15,501 bases of DNA, taken from positions 1 to 15,501 of the forward strand of contig JAPUHH010000102.1 in NCBI GenBank assembly GCA_027297825.1, written 5' to 3'. This document shows, one piece after another, positions 1-8,289 of the stretch. The notes under the pieces were generated by a model. It saw only the letters and a list, made by a program, of their open reading frames with translations. It was not told the DNA's origin and did no database searches. This stretch comes from Gammaproteobacteria bacterium. Its GTDB lineage: Bacteria > Pseudomonadota > Gammaproteobacteria > UBA4575. The translations under genes and the position numbers were made by a program. Each line of letters opens with the position of its first letter. Position 1 is the first letter of the stretch.

Positions 1-141
1 GCAACACCTTCAGATGCAGCGTTTATTGGGCATTACCGTCTAACACAGCTCAGTGATAAGAGTGTGCATTCTATGGGTACTAACACAGAGGTTGATCCAA
101 AGACAGGACGTAATTCTTGGCGAGAAATTATTATTCACTAA
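1..141 (+). CDS. pilY1: C-terminal end of a PilY1-like type IV pilus tip protein (5' partial)
   Basis: An open frame enters from the left edge and ends at TAA 139-141, leaving 46 residues. The visible tail ends with GRNSWREIIIH. From memory, a Gly-Arg-x-Ser-Trp-Arg-Glu ending is common in PilY1/PilC-type pilus tip proteins, but the piece is too short to show a domain, so the name rests mainly on context. It lies immediately before a PilY2-like gene and pilE, the order of the minor-pilin cluster in Pseudomonas. PilY1 is a large secreted, calcium-binding adhesin at the pilus tip that helps start pilus assembly. The next gene starts 21 nt downstream, consistent with one transcript. Confidence 0.6.
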   Translation, partial: ATPSDAAFIGHYRLTQLSDKSVHSMGTNTEVDPKTGRNSWREIIIH

Positions 142-162
142 GGGGATAAGTGGAGTAGATTC

Positions 163-495
163 ATGAATAAAGTAAATTGTTTTTTATGTCTAGCAATGTT
201 GCTATTTGCTACCCAAGTCTGGAGCAAAGGCGACTTACCTGATTATTATCCGCAACACTTTGATAAAGCAGGTGTATTTCAAGATATTGATAGTGATGGT
301 CGGGTCATAATAAATGCTACTGCATATACATTGGGTAGTAATGCTGTTGTACATACATTAAAGGATGAGTATGGCTCAATAAATAATTTGCGAGATGACA
401 TGGAGTTAGGTTTCAATATGCATAACCCTTCATCAAAAAGAAAAGTGATCACTGAAATTTGGATTTTGCCAAACGGGTCTATTGAGCTCGATTAA
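163..495 (+). CDS. pilY2: PilY2-like small secreted protein of the minor-pilin cluster
   Basis: This 110-residue protein begins with a Sec signal peptide: a Lys near the start, a hydrophobic stretch of about residues 6-19, and likely cleavage after Ser21 (VWS). The mature part of about 89 residues has no membrane segment and no cysteine. It carries the pattern 'GVFQDID..GRVIINATAYTL' followed by a glycine-rich turn and 'ITEIWILP', which fits the small PilY2 family as I remember it. Position supports this: it lies between the pilY1 tail and pilE. TGGAG at 151-155 is a suitable ribosome binding site 7 nt before the ATG. The role of PilY2 in pilus biogenesis is poorly defined. The name rests on synteny plus weak sequence resemblance. 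Confidence 0.66.
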   Translation: MNKVNCFLCLAMLLFATQVWSKGDLPDYYPQHFDKAGVFQDIDSDGRVIINATAYTLGSNAVVHTLKDEYGSINNLRDDMELGFNMHNPSSKRKVITEIWILPNGSIELD

Positions 496-535
496 TACGA
501 GCATCATCACGAAATTTTTATAAACTGAGGTTGCT

Positions 536-979
536 ATGATAGTAGGTATACGTAAGTTTTCTGGTTTCACGCTTATTGAATTAATGATAGTAGTGGCTGT
601 CGTCGCCATTCTTGCGAGTATTGCGTATCCGAGTTATCGAGATCAAATAACCAAAACGAGACGAACAGACGGACATACTGTGTTGCTAGACGCCATTAAT
701 CGGCAAGAACGTTTTTTTACAAACAATAATACATACTCAACTAGTTTGGTCAGTCTTTCTTACACCGTTGATGGAAATGGCAAAGCTGATTCAGAAGAAG
801 GCTACTATAAAATTTCTGCGAGACAATGCGGTGTAGCAACATGTAATACTGCAACACCTCAGCCATTAACTAGCTGTGTCGAAATTCTAGCAGAACCACA
901 AGGTTCACAAAGTGCAGATGGAAATTTAAGCTACGACTCACGGGGGGCTAAATGCCCTGCTACTGGAAATAAGTGGTAA
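536..979 (+). CDS. pilE: Type IV minor pilin PilE
   Basis: This 147-residue type IV pilin has a class III leader, MIVGIRKFSG, ending in Gly10. The prepilin peptidase PilD would cleave and N-methylate there, giving a mature start FTLIELMIVV with the invariant Glu5. Residues 11-34 form the hydrophobic helix that anchors the pilin and packs in the fibre core. The globular part has four cysteines (98, 103, 114, 140), so one C-terminal disulfide loop plus an extra short Cys98-x4-Cys103 pair is possible. The usual minor pilin PilE length is near 140. TGAGG at 526-530 sits 5 nt before the ATG. In this cluster PilE helps prime pilus assembly and couple PilY1 to the fibre. It converges with ispH, with only 28 nt between the stop codons. 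Confidence 0.9.
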   Translation: MIVGIRKFSGFTLIELMIVVAVVAILASIAYPSYRDQITKTRRTDGHTVLLDAINRQERFFTNNNTYSTSLVSLSYTVDGNGKADSEEGYYKISARQCGVATCNTATPQPLTSCVEILAEPQGSQSADGNLSYDSRGAKCPATGNKW

Positions 980-1007
980 ACGATTTATATTATTTATATA
1001 AAAAATA

Positions 1008-1946
1008 TCAATTAGCTCTAAAAACTTTTGGTAAAGGAAAGACTACATTCTCATCGCGACCTAATAATTCCCTGATTTCTACACCTTCTTTTTCTTGTAA
1101 ACGATTAACTACACGCTGAACTAAAATTTCAGGTGCAGATGCGCCTGCGGTGACGCCAATTTTAGTTTTCCCGATCAGCCAAGTGTCTTCAATATATTCG
1201 GGGCCATCTATAAGGTGGGCCTCAACACCTTGTTTATCAGCAATTTCCCGCAAACGACTTGAATTGGAACTGGCTTTAGAGCCGATCACCAATAATAAAT
1301 CGCATTTCTCGACTAATGCTTTAACCGCGTCTTGTCTATTTTGTGTGGCGTAACAGATGTCATCCTTTTTGGGCCCAATTATTTTAGGAAAACGATCTCT
1401 TAGTGCATCGATTATATCGCGGGTATCATCTACGGATAATGTGGTTTGTGTAACAAAAGCGGTTTTATCATTATCTTTAACATTAAGTTTGGTTACGTCA
1501 TCCATATTCTCAACTAAATGTATTTGGTCACCATTAGTTTCATCATATTGCCCCATCGTGCCCTCGACTTCGGGGTGACCCTTGTGTCCTATAAGGATCG
1601 TATCCAGTCCATCTTTGCAATTGCGCGCAACTTCTAAATGCACTTTGGTGACTAATGGGCAGGTAGCATCAAAAACTTTTACATCTCGGTTTGCGGCTTC
1701 CTGTTGCACTGCTTTGGAAACGCCATGAGCACTAAATATTACCGTAGAGCCATCTGGCACCTCGTTTAACTCATCTACGAATACAGCGCCTTTGTTTCTA
1801 AGGTCATTCACAACAAATTTGTTATGTACAACTTCATGGCGTACATAAATAGGTGCGCCAAATAAATTTAGTGCACGTTCAACAATTTCAATAGCACGAT
1901 CAACTCCTGCACAAAAACCACGTGGATTGGCAAGTAGTACTTCCAT
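1008..1946 (-). CDS. ispH: 4-hydroxy-3-methylbut-2-enyl diphosphate reductase
   Basis: This 312-residue IspH (LytB) performs the last step of the MEP isoprenoid pathway, reducing HMBPP to IPP and DMAPP with an iron-sulfur cluster. All three cluster cysteines are in recognisable motifs: Cys12 in NPRGFCAGVDRAI, one in VFDATCPLVTKVH and one in DDICYATQNRQ. The HEVVHNK and SSNSSRL motifs for substrate phosphate binding are also present. Length and start match E. coli IspH. Its ATG shares one base with the lspA stop (TAATG, 1944-1948), so translation is coupled to lspA. In many Gammaproteobacteria fkpB lies between these two genes; here it does not. It is the last gene of the murJ-to-ispH run and supplies precursors to IspB encoded further along. 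Confidence 0.97.
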   Translation of the reverse strand: MEVLLANPRGFCAGVDRAIEIVERALNLFGAPIYVRHEVVHNKFVVNDLRNKGAVFVDELNEVPDGSTVIFSAHGVSKAVQQEAANRDVKVFDATCPLVTKVHLEVARNCKDGLDTILIGHKGHPEVEGTMGQYDETNGDQIHLVENMDDVTKLNVKDNDKTAFVTQTTLSVDDTRDIIDALRDRFPKIIGPKKDDICYATQNRQDAVKALVEKCDLLLVIGSKASSNSSRLREIADKQGVEAHLIDGPEYIEDTWLIGKTKIGVTAGASAPEILVQRVVNRLQEKEGVEIRELLGRDENVVFPLPKVFRAN

Positions 1947-2455
1947 TATTCAGTTGGCTCTTTATTGAATATAGCTTGTATGATCATCAGTACCGCTCCC
2001 AGAAAAATAGAAGAGTCTGCAATATTAAACGTAGGCCAATGGCAGTTGGATTGATTTAGTAGGTAGAAAAAAGGCAAACATTCATTGCTAGGATAATACC
2101 AGTCGATAAAATCAATAACATGACCATAAATGCTACGATCGATTATATTGCCTATAGCCCCACCTAATATCAATGCCAAACTTGCCGCAAGCAATTTTTC
2201 TTTCGGAGTGAGTTTTTTTAGCCAAAGAAATATAAATATACTTACTCCTATGGATAGAGTAGTGAAAAACCAGCGTTGCCAGCCACCTGCATTGCTCAAA
2301 AAACTAAATGCTGCGCCTTTATTGAAGGCTAGCGAAAAATTAAAGTAAGGTAAGAAGGAGTATTGCTCAGAATGCGCCAATAATTGGATCGCTGCTTGCT
2401 TGCTTGCTTGGTCTACAAGTACTACAAGTACGGTTAACCAGAGCCATTTAAGCAT
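1946..2455 (-). CDS. lspA: Lipoprotein signal peptidase (signal peptidase II)
   Basis: This 169-residue inner-membrane aspartyl protease cleaves the signal peptide of diacylglyceryl-modified prolipoproteins. Four transmembrane helices are visible at about residues 3-22, 62-80, 88-107 and 145-163. The NxGAAF motif (Asn45) and the catalytic dyad Asp115 (HVIDF) and Asp147 (FNIADS) are present. The stretch between the two aspartates is 32 residues, against 19 in P. aeruginosa LspA as I recall it. The extra residues include Cys126 and Cys138. The gene overlaps the ileS end by 8 nt and ispH by 1 nt, so it is translationally coupled on both sides. Near the 5' end are a (TGCT)4 run at 2393-2408 and a 9-bp in-frame tandem duplication at 2413-2430 encoding VLV-VLV. 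Confidence 0.96.
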   Translation of the reverse strand: MLKWLWLTVLVVLVDQASKQAAIQLLAHSEQYSFLPYFNFSLAFNKGAAFSFLSNAGGWQRWFFTTLSIGVSIFIFLWLKKLTPKEKLLAASLALILGGAIGNIIDRSIYGHVIDFIDWYYPSNECLPFFYLLNQSNCHWPTFNIADSSIFLGAVLMIIQAIFNKEPTE

Positions 2456-5282
2456 AGTAGCGAGGTTCTCCCGGCCCGCCTGGTAAATTACTTATACAGC
2501 GGCGACACAATTCTGAGTGCTCAGTGTGTGTTCCAACCTCTTCACGATGGTGCCAGCAGCGAGTGCATTTTTGATGTGCTGACTTCTTCACCTCAATAAA
2601 ATACTCAGCACCGTCCGCGTTAGATAATTTGCTAGCAGAACTTGGTGGAGTTTCATTTTCCATTAAATCTGCATAAGAGGTAATAAAAACAAATCGCAAT
2701 TCATCATTTTTTATTTTTTTCAAACAATTTGGCGCATTCCAAATTCTCACCTCGGCATCCAGAGATGATCCAATCTCTTTGCTGTTGCGTAAGTCTTCAA
2801 GTTCTTTACTTATATTTTCTTTAGTTTCTAAGATGCCATCCCACACGTCATCTCCAACATCACCATAAGCGCTAAAATCATCTAGGTTATACCAAGTTTG
2901 TGTAAAAATGGTTGGTTCTCGCTTGCCAGGTAAATGTTGCCAGGCTTCTTCAGCAGTAAAACTTAAAATAGGTGCGATCCATCGAGTCAGCGCTTCAGCG
3001 ATATGAAACATCGCAGTTTGTGCGGATTGGCGTGCATGGCTATTTGTTTGGGTGGTGTATTGGCGGTCTTTAATAATATCTAAATAATTACTGCCGAGTT
3101 CTAGTACACAGAAATTGTGTATCAAGTTATATATTTTATGAAACTGATATTTTTCATAATGCTGAGTAATAAGATCTTGTATTTGTTTGGTTTTCCACAC
3201 AATCCAATAATCTAAAGCGATCATTTCATTAGCAGAGACTTCATCATTTTCAGGTTCAAACTCATTTAAGTTAGAGAGTAGATAGCGAATCGTATTGCGC
3301 ATACGCCGGTAGGCATCAGAAGTGCGATTTAGAATTTCATCTGAAACGTTTAATTCGCCACTATAATCAGTAGCGGCCACCCACAAACGTAAAACATCTG
3401 CGCCTAATGAGTTACAAATTTTTTGTGGAGCAACAACATTGCCCAATGACTTAGACATTTTTTTACCTTCGGCATCGACCGCAAAGCCATGGGTGAGTAC
3501 TTGCTTATATGGCGCGATATTATGCATTGCCACAGAGGTTTTTAGAGAGGATTGAAACCAGCCACGATGCTGATCAGAGCCTTCAAGATATAAATCAACG
3601 CGCTGCTGTTGTTCTAAATTTACCCCTAATCTTTTTTGTGCCACGGCGTAGTGAGTTACGCCTGAATCAAACCAAACGTCTAGAGTGTCGGTTACTTTCT
3701 TATATTGGTCCGCATCGTTGCCAAGTAATTCTTTTGCATCAAGATCAAACCAGGCGTCCATGCCTTGCTGCTCAATTTTTTGGGCGATCTTTTCAATCAA
3801 TGCCACCGTATCAGGATGCGGTTCTTCTGATTGCTTATCTACAAAAAACGTAATCGGTACGCCCCATGTGCGTTGTCTGGAGATACACCAGTCTGGACTG
3901 CTGGCTAACATGCCTTTGATACGTGCCTTGCCCCAATCAGGAATCCATTCTACCGTTTCAACTTGTTGGTTTACAGCTGCGAGTAAATTGCCTCCTTTCA
4001 TGCTGATAAACCATTGCGGGGTAGCTCGGTAAATGAGTGGGGTTTTAGTACGCCAACAATGAGGGAAGCTATGTTGAAATTTTGCCTGCTGAACTAATTT
4101 ATTTTTAGCGATTAGAGTTTCGATGATTTTTTCATCGACTTTATAAACATGTTCACCCGCAAATAATTCGGTCTGATCACTAAATACCCCATGATCATCG
4201 ACTAGATTGAGTGTGTCGATTGCGTATTTTTTGCCTACCTGAAAATCTTCTACACCATGGTCGGGCGCGGTATGCACAGCACCCGTTCCAGCCTCCGTTG
4301 TCACATGCTCGCCTAATATAATCGGTACCAACTTATTATAAAATGGATGTTGTAATTGAATGTTCTCTAAGTCAACGCCTTTACTACGGCCGACTACTTT
4401 GTAACTTTTAAATTCGTAACGTTGCATGCAGGATTCATATAGTGCTTCCGCAATGAGTAAACGCTCGTTACCTTCTGGGTGTGCGCATTCAATTAATACA
4501 TAATCGAGCTCTGCATGTAGCGATACAGCTTGATTCGCAGGTAAAGTCCAAGGCGTAGTGGTCCAAATGACTACCGAGATGGGGCCATCACCTTCAACAG
4601 ATCCAAACATTTCGGAAAATCGTTGTTCATCTGCAACCTTAAAGCGTACATCAATCGCAAATGAAGTTTTGTCTTGATACTCTACTTCTGCTTCTGCAAG
4701 TGCAGAGGCGCCGACGACACTCCAGTAAACAGGTTTAAAGCCTTTTACGATATGGCCATTGGCGTAAATTTTTCCTAATGCGCGTACGATATCTGCTTCA
4801 AAGCTGAAATCCATGCTGCGATAAGGCTGTTCCCATTCGGCAAATATTCCAAGACGTTTGAAATCGTTACGTTGTTTATCGATTTGTTTGCCGGCATATT
4901 TTCGACAAGCGTTACGAAACTCTTTATGAGTTTTTTTAACTCCTGCTTTACCAATTTTCTTTTCGACTTGATGTTCAATCGGCAAGCCATGGCAATCCCA
5001 GCCTGGAACATAGGGGGCGTCTTTTCCGGCTAAAGTTTTACTCTTAACGATTATGTCTTTGAGCACCTTGTTTACTGCATGACCAATATGGATGTCACCA
5101 TTTGCATAAGGAGGCCCATCATGCAGAATAAACTTCTCAGCACCTTTGCGCGCATCTCGAATCTGTTGATAGATATCTAACTTCTGCCACTGCTTCAACA
5201 TTTCGGGCTCGCGCTGCGCAAGATTTCCCTTCATAGGAAATGAAGTTTTTGGAAGATTTAGTGTGTTCTTATAATCGGCCAT
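2448..5282 (-). CDS. ileS: Isoleucyl-tRNA synthetase
   Basis: This 944-residue class I aminoacyl-tRNA synthetase charges tRNA-Ile and matches the bacterial length (E. coli 938). The HIGH signature is at residues 65-68 (PPYANGDIHIGHA) and KMSKS at 608-612. The CP1 editing domain that hydrolyses Val-tRNA-Ile lies between them, with TTTPWTLPAN at 241-250 and GTGAVHTAPDHG at 332-343. GWDCHGLPIE at 94-103 is the usual connective motif. The C-terminal zinc knuckle is intact (CTRCW and, 20 residues further on, CRRC). It starts 27 nt after the ribF stop and overlaps lspA by 8 nt, the conserved ribF-ileS-lspA arrangement. I see no T-box leader. Confidence 0.98.
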   Translation of the reverse strand: MADYKNTLNLPKTSFPMKGNLAQREPEMLKQWQKLDIYQQIRDARKGAEKFILHDGPPYANGDIHIGHAVNKVLKDIIVKSKTLAGKDAPYVPGWDCHGLPIEHQVEKKIGKAGVKKTHKEFRNACRKYAGKQIDKQRNDFKRLGIFAEWEQPYRSMDFSFEADIVRALGKIYANGHIVKGFKPVYWSVVGASALAEAEVEYQDKTSFAIDVRFKVADEQRFSEMFGSVEGDGPISVVIWTTTPWTLPANQAVSLHAELDYVLIECAHPEGNERLLIAEALYESCMQRYEFKSYKVVGRSKGVDLENIQLQHPFYNKLVPIILGEHVTTEAGTGAVHTAPDHGVEDFQVGKKYAIDTLNLVDDHGVFSDQTELFAGEHVYKVDEKIIETLIAKNKLVQQAKFQHSFPHCWRTKTPLIYRATPQWFISMKGGNLLAAVNQQVETVEWIPDWGKARIKGMLASSPDWCISRQRTWGVPITFFVDKQSEEPHPDTVALIEKIAQKIEQQGMDAWFDLDAKELLGNDADQYKKVTDTLDVWFDSGVTHYAVAQKRLGVNLEQQQRVDLYLEGSDQHRGWFQSSLKTSVAMHNIAPYKQVLTHGFAVDAEGKKMSKSLGNVVAPQKICNSLGADVLRLWVAATDYSGELNVSDEILNRTSDAYRRMRNTIRYLLSNLNEFEPENDEVSANEMIALDYWIVWKTKQIQDLITQHYEKYQFHKIYNLIHNFCVLELGSNYLDIIKDRQYTTQTNSHARQSAQTAMFHIAEALTRWIAPILSFTAEEAWQHLPGKREPTIFTQTWYNLDDFSAYGDVGDDVWDGILETKENISKELEDLRNSKEIGSSLDAEVRIWNAPNCLKKIKNDELRFVFITSYADLMENETPPSSASKLSNADGAEYFIEVKKSAHQKCTRCWHHREEVGTHTEHSELCRRCISNLPGGPGEPRYYA

Positions 5283-5309
5283 ATTTATAGTTCATGATGA
5301 TGGGTCATG

Positions 5310-6236
5310 CTAAATTTTAAAATAGGTTTTTGCGTTTTCAGCGTCTTGCTGTATTTGGTTTTTTAATGCATCAAATGAATCAAATTTCATCTCATTGCGT
5401 AGTTTTTCATAGAACGAAACTTTAAGGTGCTTGCCATAAATGTTTTGTGCAAAATCAAATATATATACTTCTAGTTGAGTGCGGGTACCGTTAACAGTTG
5501 GACGATGTCCGATATTAGCGACTCCAAATTTCTCGATGCCATTTTCAATGGATATTTTTACTGCAAAAACTCCATTTATTGGCGAAGTAATGCGTTTAAT
5601 TGGGATATTTGCAGTCGGGAAACCAATCGTTCTGCCTTTTTCGTCCCCATGTATAACGCGGCCTGACATACTATAGTGACGACCTAATAACTGTTGTGTC
5701 GCATCCAGTTCCCCATTTTCTAGAAATGCTCGCACCGAAGAGCTGCTCACTCTTGCTTCATCAATCAGAACACTTGCAATATCCTCAACTTCAAAATTAA
5801 ATTTCTGAGCTGAATTCTTTAATAACTCAATGTCCCCTTCACGGTTTTTCCCAAAGTGAAAATTATCACCTACGGTTAGATGTTTGACGTGTAAGTAGTC
5901 AACCAGGATTGTTTTTACAAATATATCTGCCGGCATGTTTGCCAGGGATTGATTAAATCCCAAGCATACGAATCGATCAATACCGATGTCTCTACTCAGA
6001 GAATATTTTTCTCGAAAATTAGTCAGTCTTGCGGGCGCTTTTTTACCATGAAAAAATTCTTTAGCAGAAGGCTCAAAGGCGATTAACATGGAAGGTAATC
6101 CAAGCTTACTGCTTTTTTCTAGCAATTTACTCAATATGACCTGATGCCCTAGGTGCATGCCATCAAAATTTCCAATGGTAGCGGCAACTTCTTGACTGTC
6201 GTAGCTGTTTGAATGGATATCGCGAATGAGTTGCAT
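5310..6236 (-). CDS. ribF: Bifunctional riboflavin kinase / FMN adenylyltransferase
   Basis: This 308-residue RibF converts riboflavin to FMN and then to FAD in the cytoplasm. The N-terminal adenylyltransferase domain carries the nucleotidyltransferase motif GNFDGMHLGH at residues 22-31, then the FEPSAKEFF segment and TVGDNFHFGKNREG. The SSSSVR segment closes this domain. The C-terminal riboflavin kinase domain begins at about residue 185, with GRTIGFPTANI and the NGVFAVKI and GVANIGHRPTVNGT motifs. Length is typical. No FMN riboswitch is visible in the 64-nt gap after murJ, and no strong ribosome binding site precedes the ATG. It sits in the usual place between murJ and ileS. Confidence 0.97.
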   Translation of the reverse strand: MQLIRDIHSNSYDSQEVAATIGNFDGMHLGHQVILSKLLEKSSKLGLPSMLIAFEPSAKEFFHGKKAPARLTNFREKYSLSRDIGIDRFVCLGFNQSLANMPADIFVKTILVDYLHVKHLTVGDNFHFGKNREGDIELLKNSAQKFNFEVEDIASVLIDEARVSSSSVRAFLENGELDATQQLLGRHYSMSGRVIHGDEKGRTIGFPTANIPIKRITSPINGVFAVKISIENGIEKFGVANIGHRPTVNGTRTQLEVYIFDFAQNIYGKHLKVSFYEKLRNEMKFDSFDALKNQIQQDAENAKTYFKI

Positions 6237-6300
6237 GCTAAGCGTTGCTAAAATCTAAACCAAATAAAAAATGATAAATCTTGATGACGAAAAGGTACTG

Positions 6301-7863
6301 TTATTGCAGGACAAAGTTTTCTCGGCGCATCCCAAGTAAGGCCAGCGCGCCAATATACAGTACTGTGCCTAAGAATATAAAGCCCAGTAGTGCACCAATA
6401 CGTTCAGCCCCATTCCATTGTAGCCATTGAGCATAGTCGGGTAGTACTAATATCAATACTACTGTCATCAATATTGTGGCGATAAGAATCTGCGCCGTGA
6501 ATTTTAACCGGCAATTGGGTAGGGAAATGGACGCGGTGCTTTTAAGTTTTCTAAATAGTAATGCGGCATTCAGATATGCAGATATTGAGGTCGCGAGCGC
6601 TAAAGCCGCATGTGGGCCGCTTAGCTGCCAATGTTTCCAGATCCAGAAGAAACTAAGATTTAGGATGATATTACAAAAAATTGCAATGACACCAATTTTG
6701 ACCGGAGTCTTGGTATCCTGGCGCGAATAAAAACCCGGTGCTAATACTTTTATTAATATAAAAGCGGGTAAGCCTAGGGCATAGGTCATTAAGCTCAGTG
6801 CAGCCATCGAAGTGTCGTTAGCCGTGAATTCACGATACTGCACCAAGGAGGTTAGTATGGGCTGCGCCAGAATGATCAAACCCAGCATGGAGGGTATGGC
6901 AATTAGCAACGAAATTCGCAAAGCCCAATCAAGCGTTAGATTAAAGCCCGTTTCGGATTGATTAATATATTGTTTAGATAGTCTTGGTAAAATCAGGGTG
7001 CCCGTGGCGACACCAAAAATGGCTAACGGTAGTTCTACAAAACGGTCTGAGATATATAACCAACTGATACTGCCGGCTACTAAGAATGAAGCAATGATGG
7101 TGTTAATTAACAAGTTTATTTGTACGACAGATGAGCCAAATATGGCCGGTATTATCAGACGTATAATCTTTTTTACTCCATCCGTTGCACCCTGTAGCGA
7201 AAACCTGGGTAGCATCCCCAATTTATAAAGAAAAGGGATTTGAAATAAGAGCTGTGCAATCCCAGCAATAAATACTCCCCAGGCTAACGCTACGACGGGT
7301 TGATCGAACCTAGGCGCAAGCCATATGGCGGCCCCGATCAGTGACAGGTTGAGTAATGTAGGGGTAAAGGCAGGTACTGCAAATCGATTAAAGGTGTTTA
7401 AAATACTGGCGGAGAATGCAGTCAGCGAGATAAACAATATATAAGGAAAGGTGATACGCAGCATTTGTGTGGCCAGGTCAAAGCGTTCACGATCATCAAT
7501 GAATCCGGGTGCGAATATATAGATCAGAATAGGCGCAAGGAGCACTCCTAGGATACTCAAGAGCAACAGGATTAGGCCTAGTGCCCCCGATACATGATTG
7601 ATAAGTGCTTTTAGCTCACTTTCTGAGCGCTTCTCCTTGTATTCTGATAGCACCGGTACAAAAGCTTGGGAGAAGGCCCCTTCAGCAAATAAACGGCGTA
7701 GAAAATTGGGGATACGAAAAGCCACAAAAAAAGCATCGGTACTGCCAGTGGCGCCTAAGAATATAAATATGGCGGCGTCCCGAATATAGCCGAAAACCCT
7801 TGAAATAAGGGTCATACCGCTAATTACTGCTGTAGATTTAAATAAGGCTCGGTGTTCAGCCAT
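6301..7863 (-). CDS. murJ: Lipid II flippase MurJ (MviN)
   Basis: This 520-residue polytopic inner-membrane protein of the MOP superfamily flips lipid II to the periplasm for peptidoglycan synthesis. The N-terminus has the family signature: SRVFGYIRDAAI at about residues 20-31, then FFVAFRIPNFLRRLFAEG with its conserved arginines, and GAFSQAFVPVL. About 14 hydrophobic helices can be traced along the protein, and the length matches E. coli MurJ (511). It is divergent from rpsT, with 111 nt between the starts. It heads the minus-strand run toward ispH. No strong Shine-Dalgarno sequence or promoter stands out upstream of its ATG, so where its transcription starts is unclear. Confidence 0.96.
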   Translation of the reverse strand: MAEHRALFKSTAVISGMTLISRVFGYIRDAAIFIFLGATGSTDAFFVAFRIPNFLRRLFAEGAFSQAFVPVLSEYKEKRSESELKALINHVSGALGLILLLLSILGVLLAPILIYIFAPGFIDDRERFDLATQMLRITFPYILFISLTAFSASILNTFNRFAVPAFTPTLLNLSLIGAAIWLAPRFDQPVVALAWGVFIAGIAQLLFQIPFLYKLGMLPRFSLQGATDGVKKIIRLIIPAIFGSSVVQINLLINTIIASFLVAGSISWLYISDRFVELPLAIFGVATGTLILPRLSKQYINQSETGFNLTLDWALRISLLIAIPSMLGLIILAQPILTSLVQYREFTANDTSMAALSLMTYALGLPAFILIKVLAPGFYSRQDTKTPVKIGVIAIFCNIILNLSFFWIWKHWQLSGPHAALALATSISAYLNAALLFRKLKSTASISLPNCRLKFTAQILIATILMTVVLILVLPDYAQWLQWNGAERIGALLGFIFLGTVLYIGALALLGMRRENFVLQ

Positions 7864-7902
7864 TTTTATTTTTTAAGGTTGGCGAGTTAGGGGTTGAGAA
7901 GG

Positions 7903-7931
7903 TTGACATTTATTTATCTTGCTACCATAGT
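7903..7931 (+). promoter_or_regulatory. Sigma-70 promoter of rpsT
   Basis: A perfect -35 box TTGACA at 7903-7908 is followed by a 17-nt spacer and a -10 box CATAGT at 7926-7931. Downstream is a GC-rich discriminator (ACGCGACCC, 7932-7940), as in growth-rate and stringently controlled ribosomal promoters. Transcription should start near 7938, about 37 nt before the rpsT start. It is read directly from sequence; the stringent control is inferred. Confidence 0.7.
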
Positions 7932-7974
7932 ACGCGACCCGAACGGTAGAACTCTAGAAGAATAGGACAAAACA

Positions 7975-8235
7975 TTGGCCAATATTGCATCCGCTAAAAA
8001 ACGAGCACGCCAAGCAGTGAAAAACCGCTTACACAATGCTAGCCAGCGTTCCAAATTACGCACTAAGATCAAGGCCGTGGTCAATTCCATCGCTGCTGGA
8101 GATAAAAGTGCGGCTGAATCTGCTTATAAGGCCGCGATGCCGGTGATTGATTCTGCTGTCAGTAAAGGCCTCATTCATACCAATAAAGCTGCACGGCATA
8201 AAAGTCGCCTCAATACTCGTATCAGGGTGATGTAA
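7975..8235 (+). CDS. rpsT: 30S ribosomal protein S20
   Basis: This is the 86-residue S20 (E. coli 87). It has the diagnostic N-terminus ANIASAKKRARQAVKNR, a highly basic helical body and the C-terminal NKAARHKSRLN segment. S20 binds 16S rRNA early in 30S assembly. The start codon is TTG at 7975-7977, with AGGAC at 7964-7968 placed 6 nt upstream; there is no in-frame ATG nearby and the second residue, Ala, matches the family. E. coli rpsT also starts with UUG, and this weak start is tied to autogenous control by S20, so the same control is likely here. The gene stands alone on the plus strand between murJ and proB with its own promoter. Confidence 0.97.
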   Translation: MANIASAKKRARQAVKNRLHNASQRSKLRTKIKAVVNSIAAGDKSAAESAYKAAMPVIDSAVSKGLIHTNKAARHKSRLNTRIRVM

Positions 8236-8262
8236 CGCAGGTTTAGTTCTCGTTTAGCACTG

Positions 8263-8289
8263 AGGGTAACTCTCGATTAGTGTTACTCT
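8263..8289 (+). terminator. Weak stem-loop between the convergent rpsT and proB ends
   Basis: AGGGTAAC (8263-8270) pairs with GTTACTCT (8282-8289), giving an 8-bp stem with one G-U pair and an 11-nt loop. It touches the proB stop codon. It could serve both converging genes, but neither side has a good T-tract, so it is only a candidate terminator. Confidence 0.35.

Noticed and set aside
984..1002. AT-only hairpin (TTTATAT/ATATAAA) between the convergent pilE and ispH genes
   Set aside because: A seven-pair A-T stem without a T-tract on either strand is too weak to call a terminator in AT-rich sequence.
2393..2410. (TGCT)4TG tract in lspA as a phase-variation switch
   Set aside because: Only about 4.5 units are present and lspA is usually essential in Gram-negative bacteria, so a frameshift would be lethal; most likely chance codon usage for Ala-Ser-Lys-Gln.
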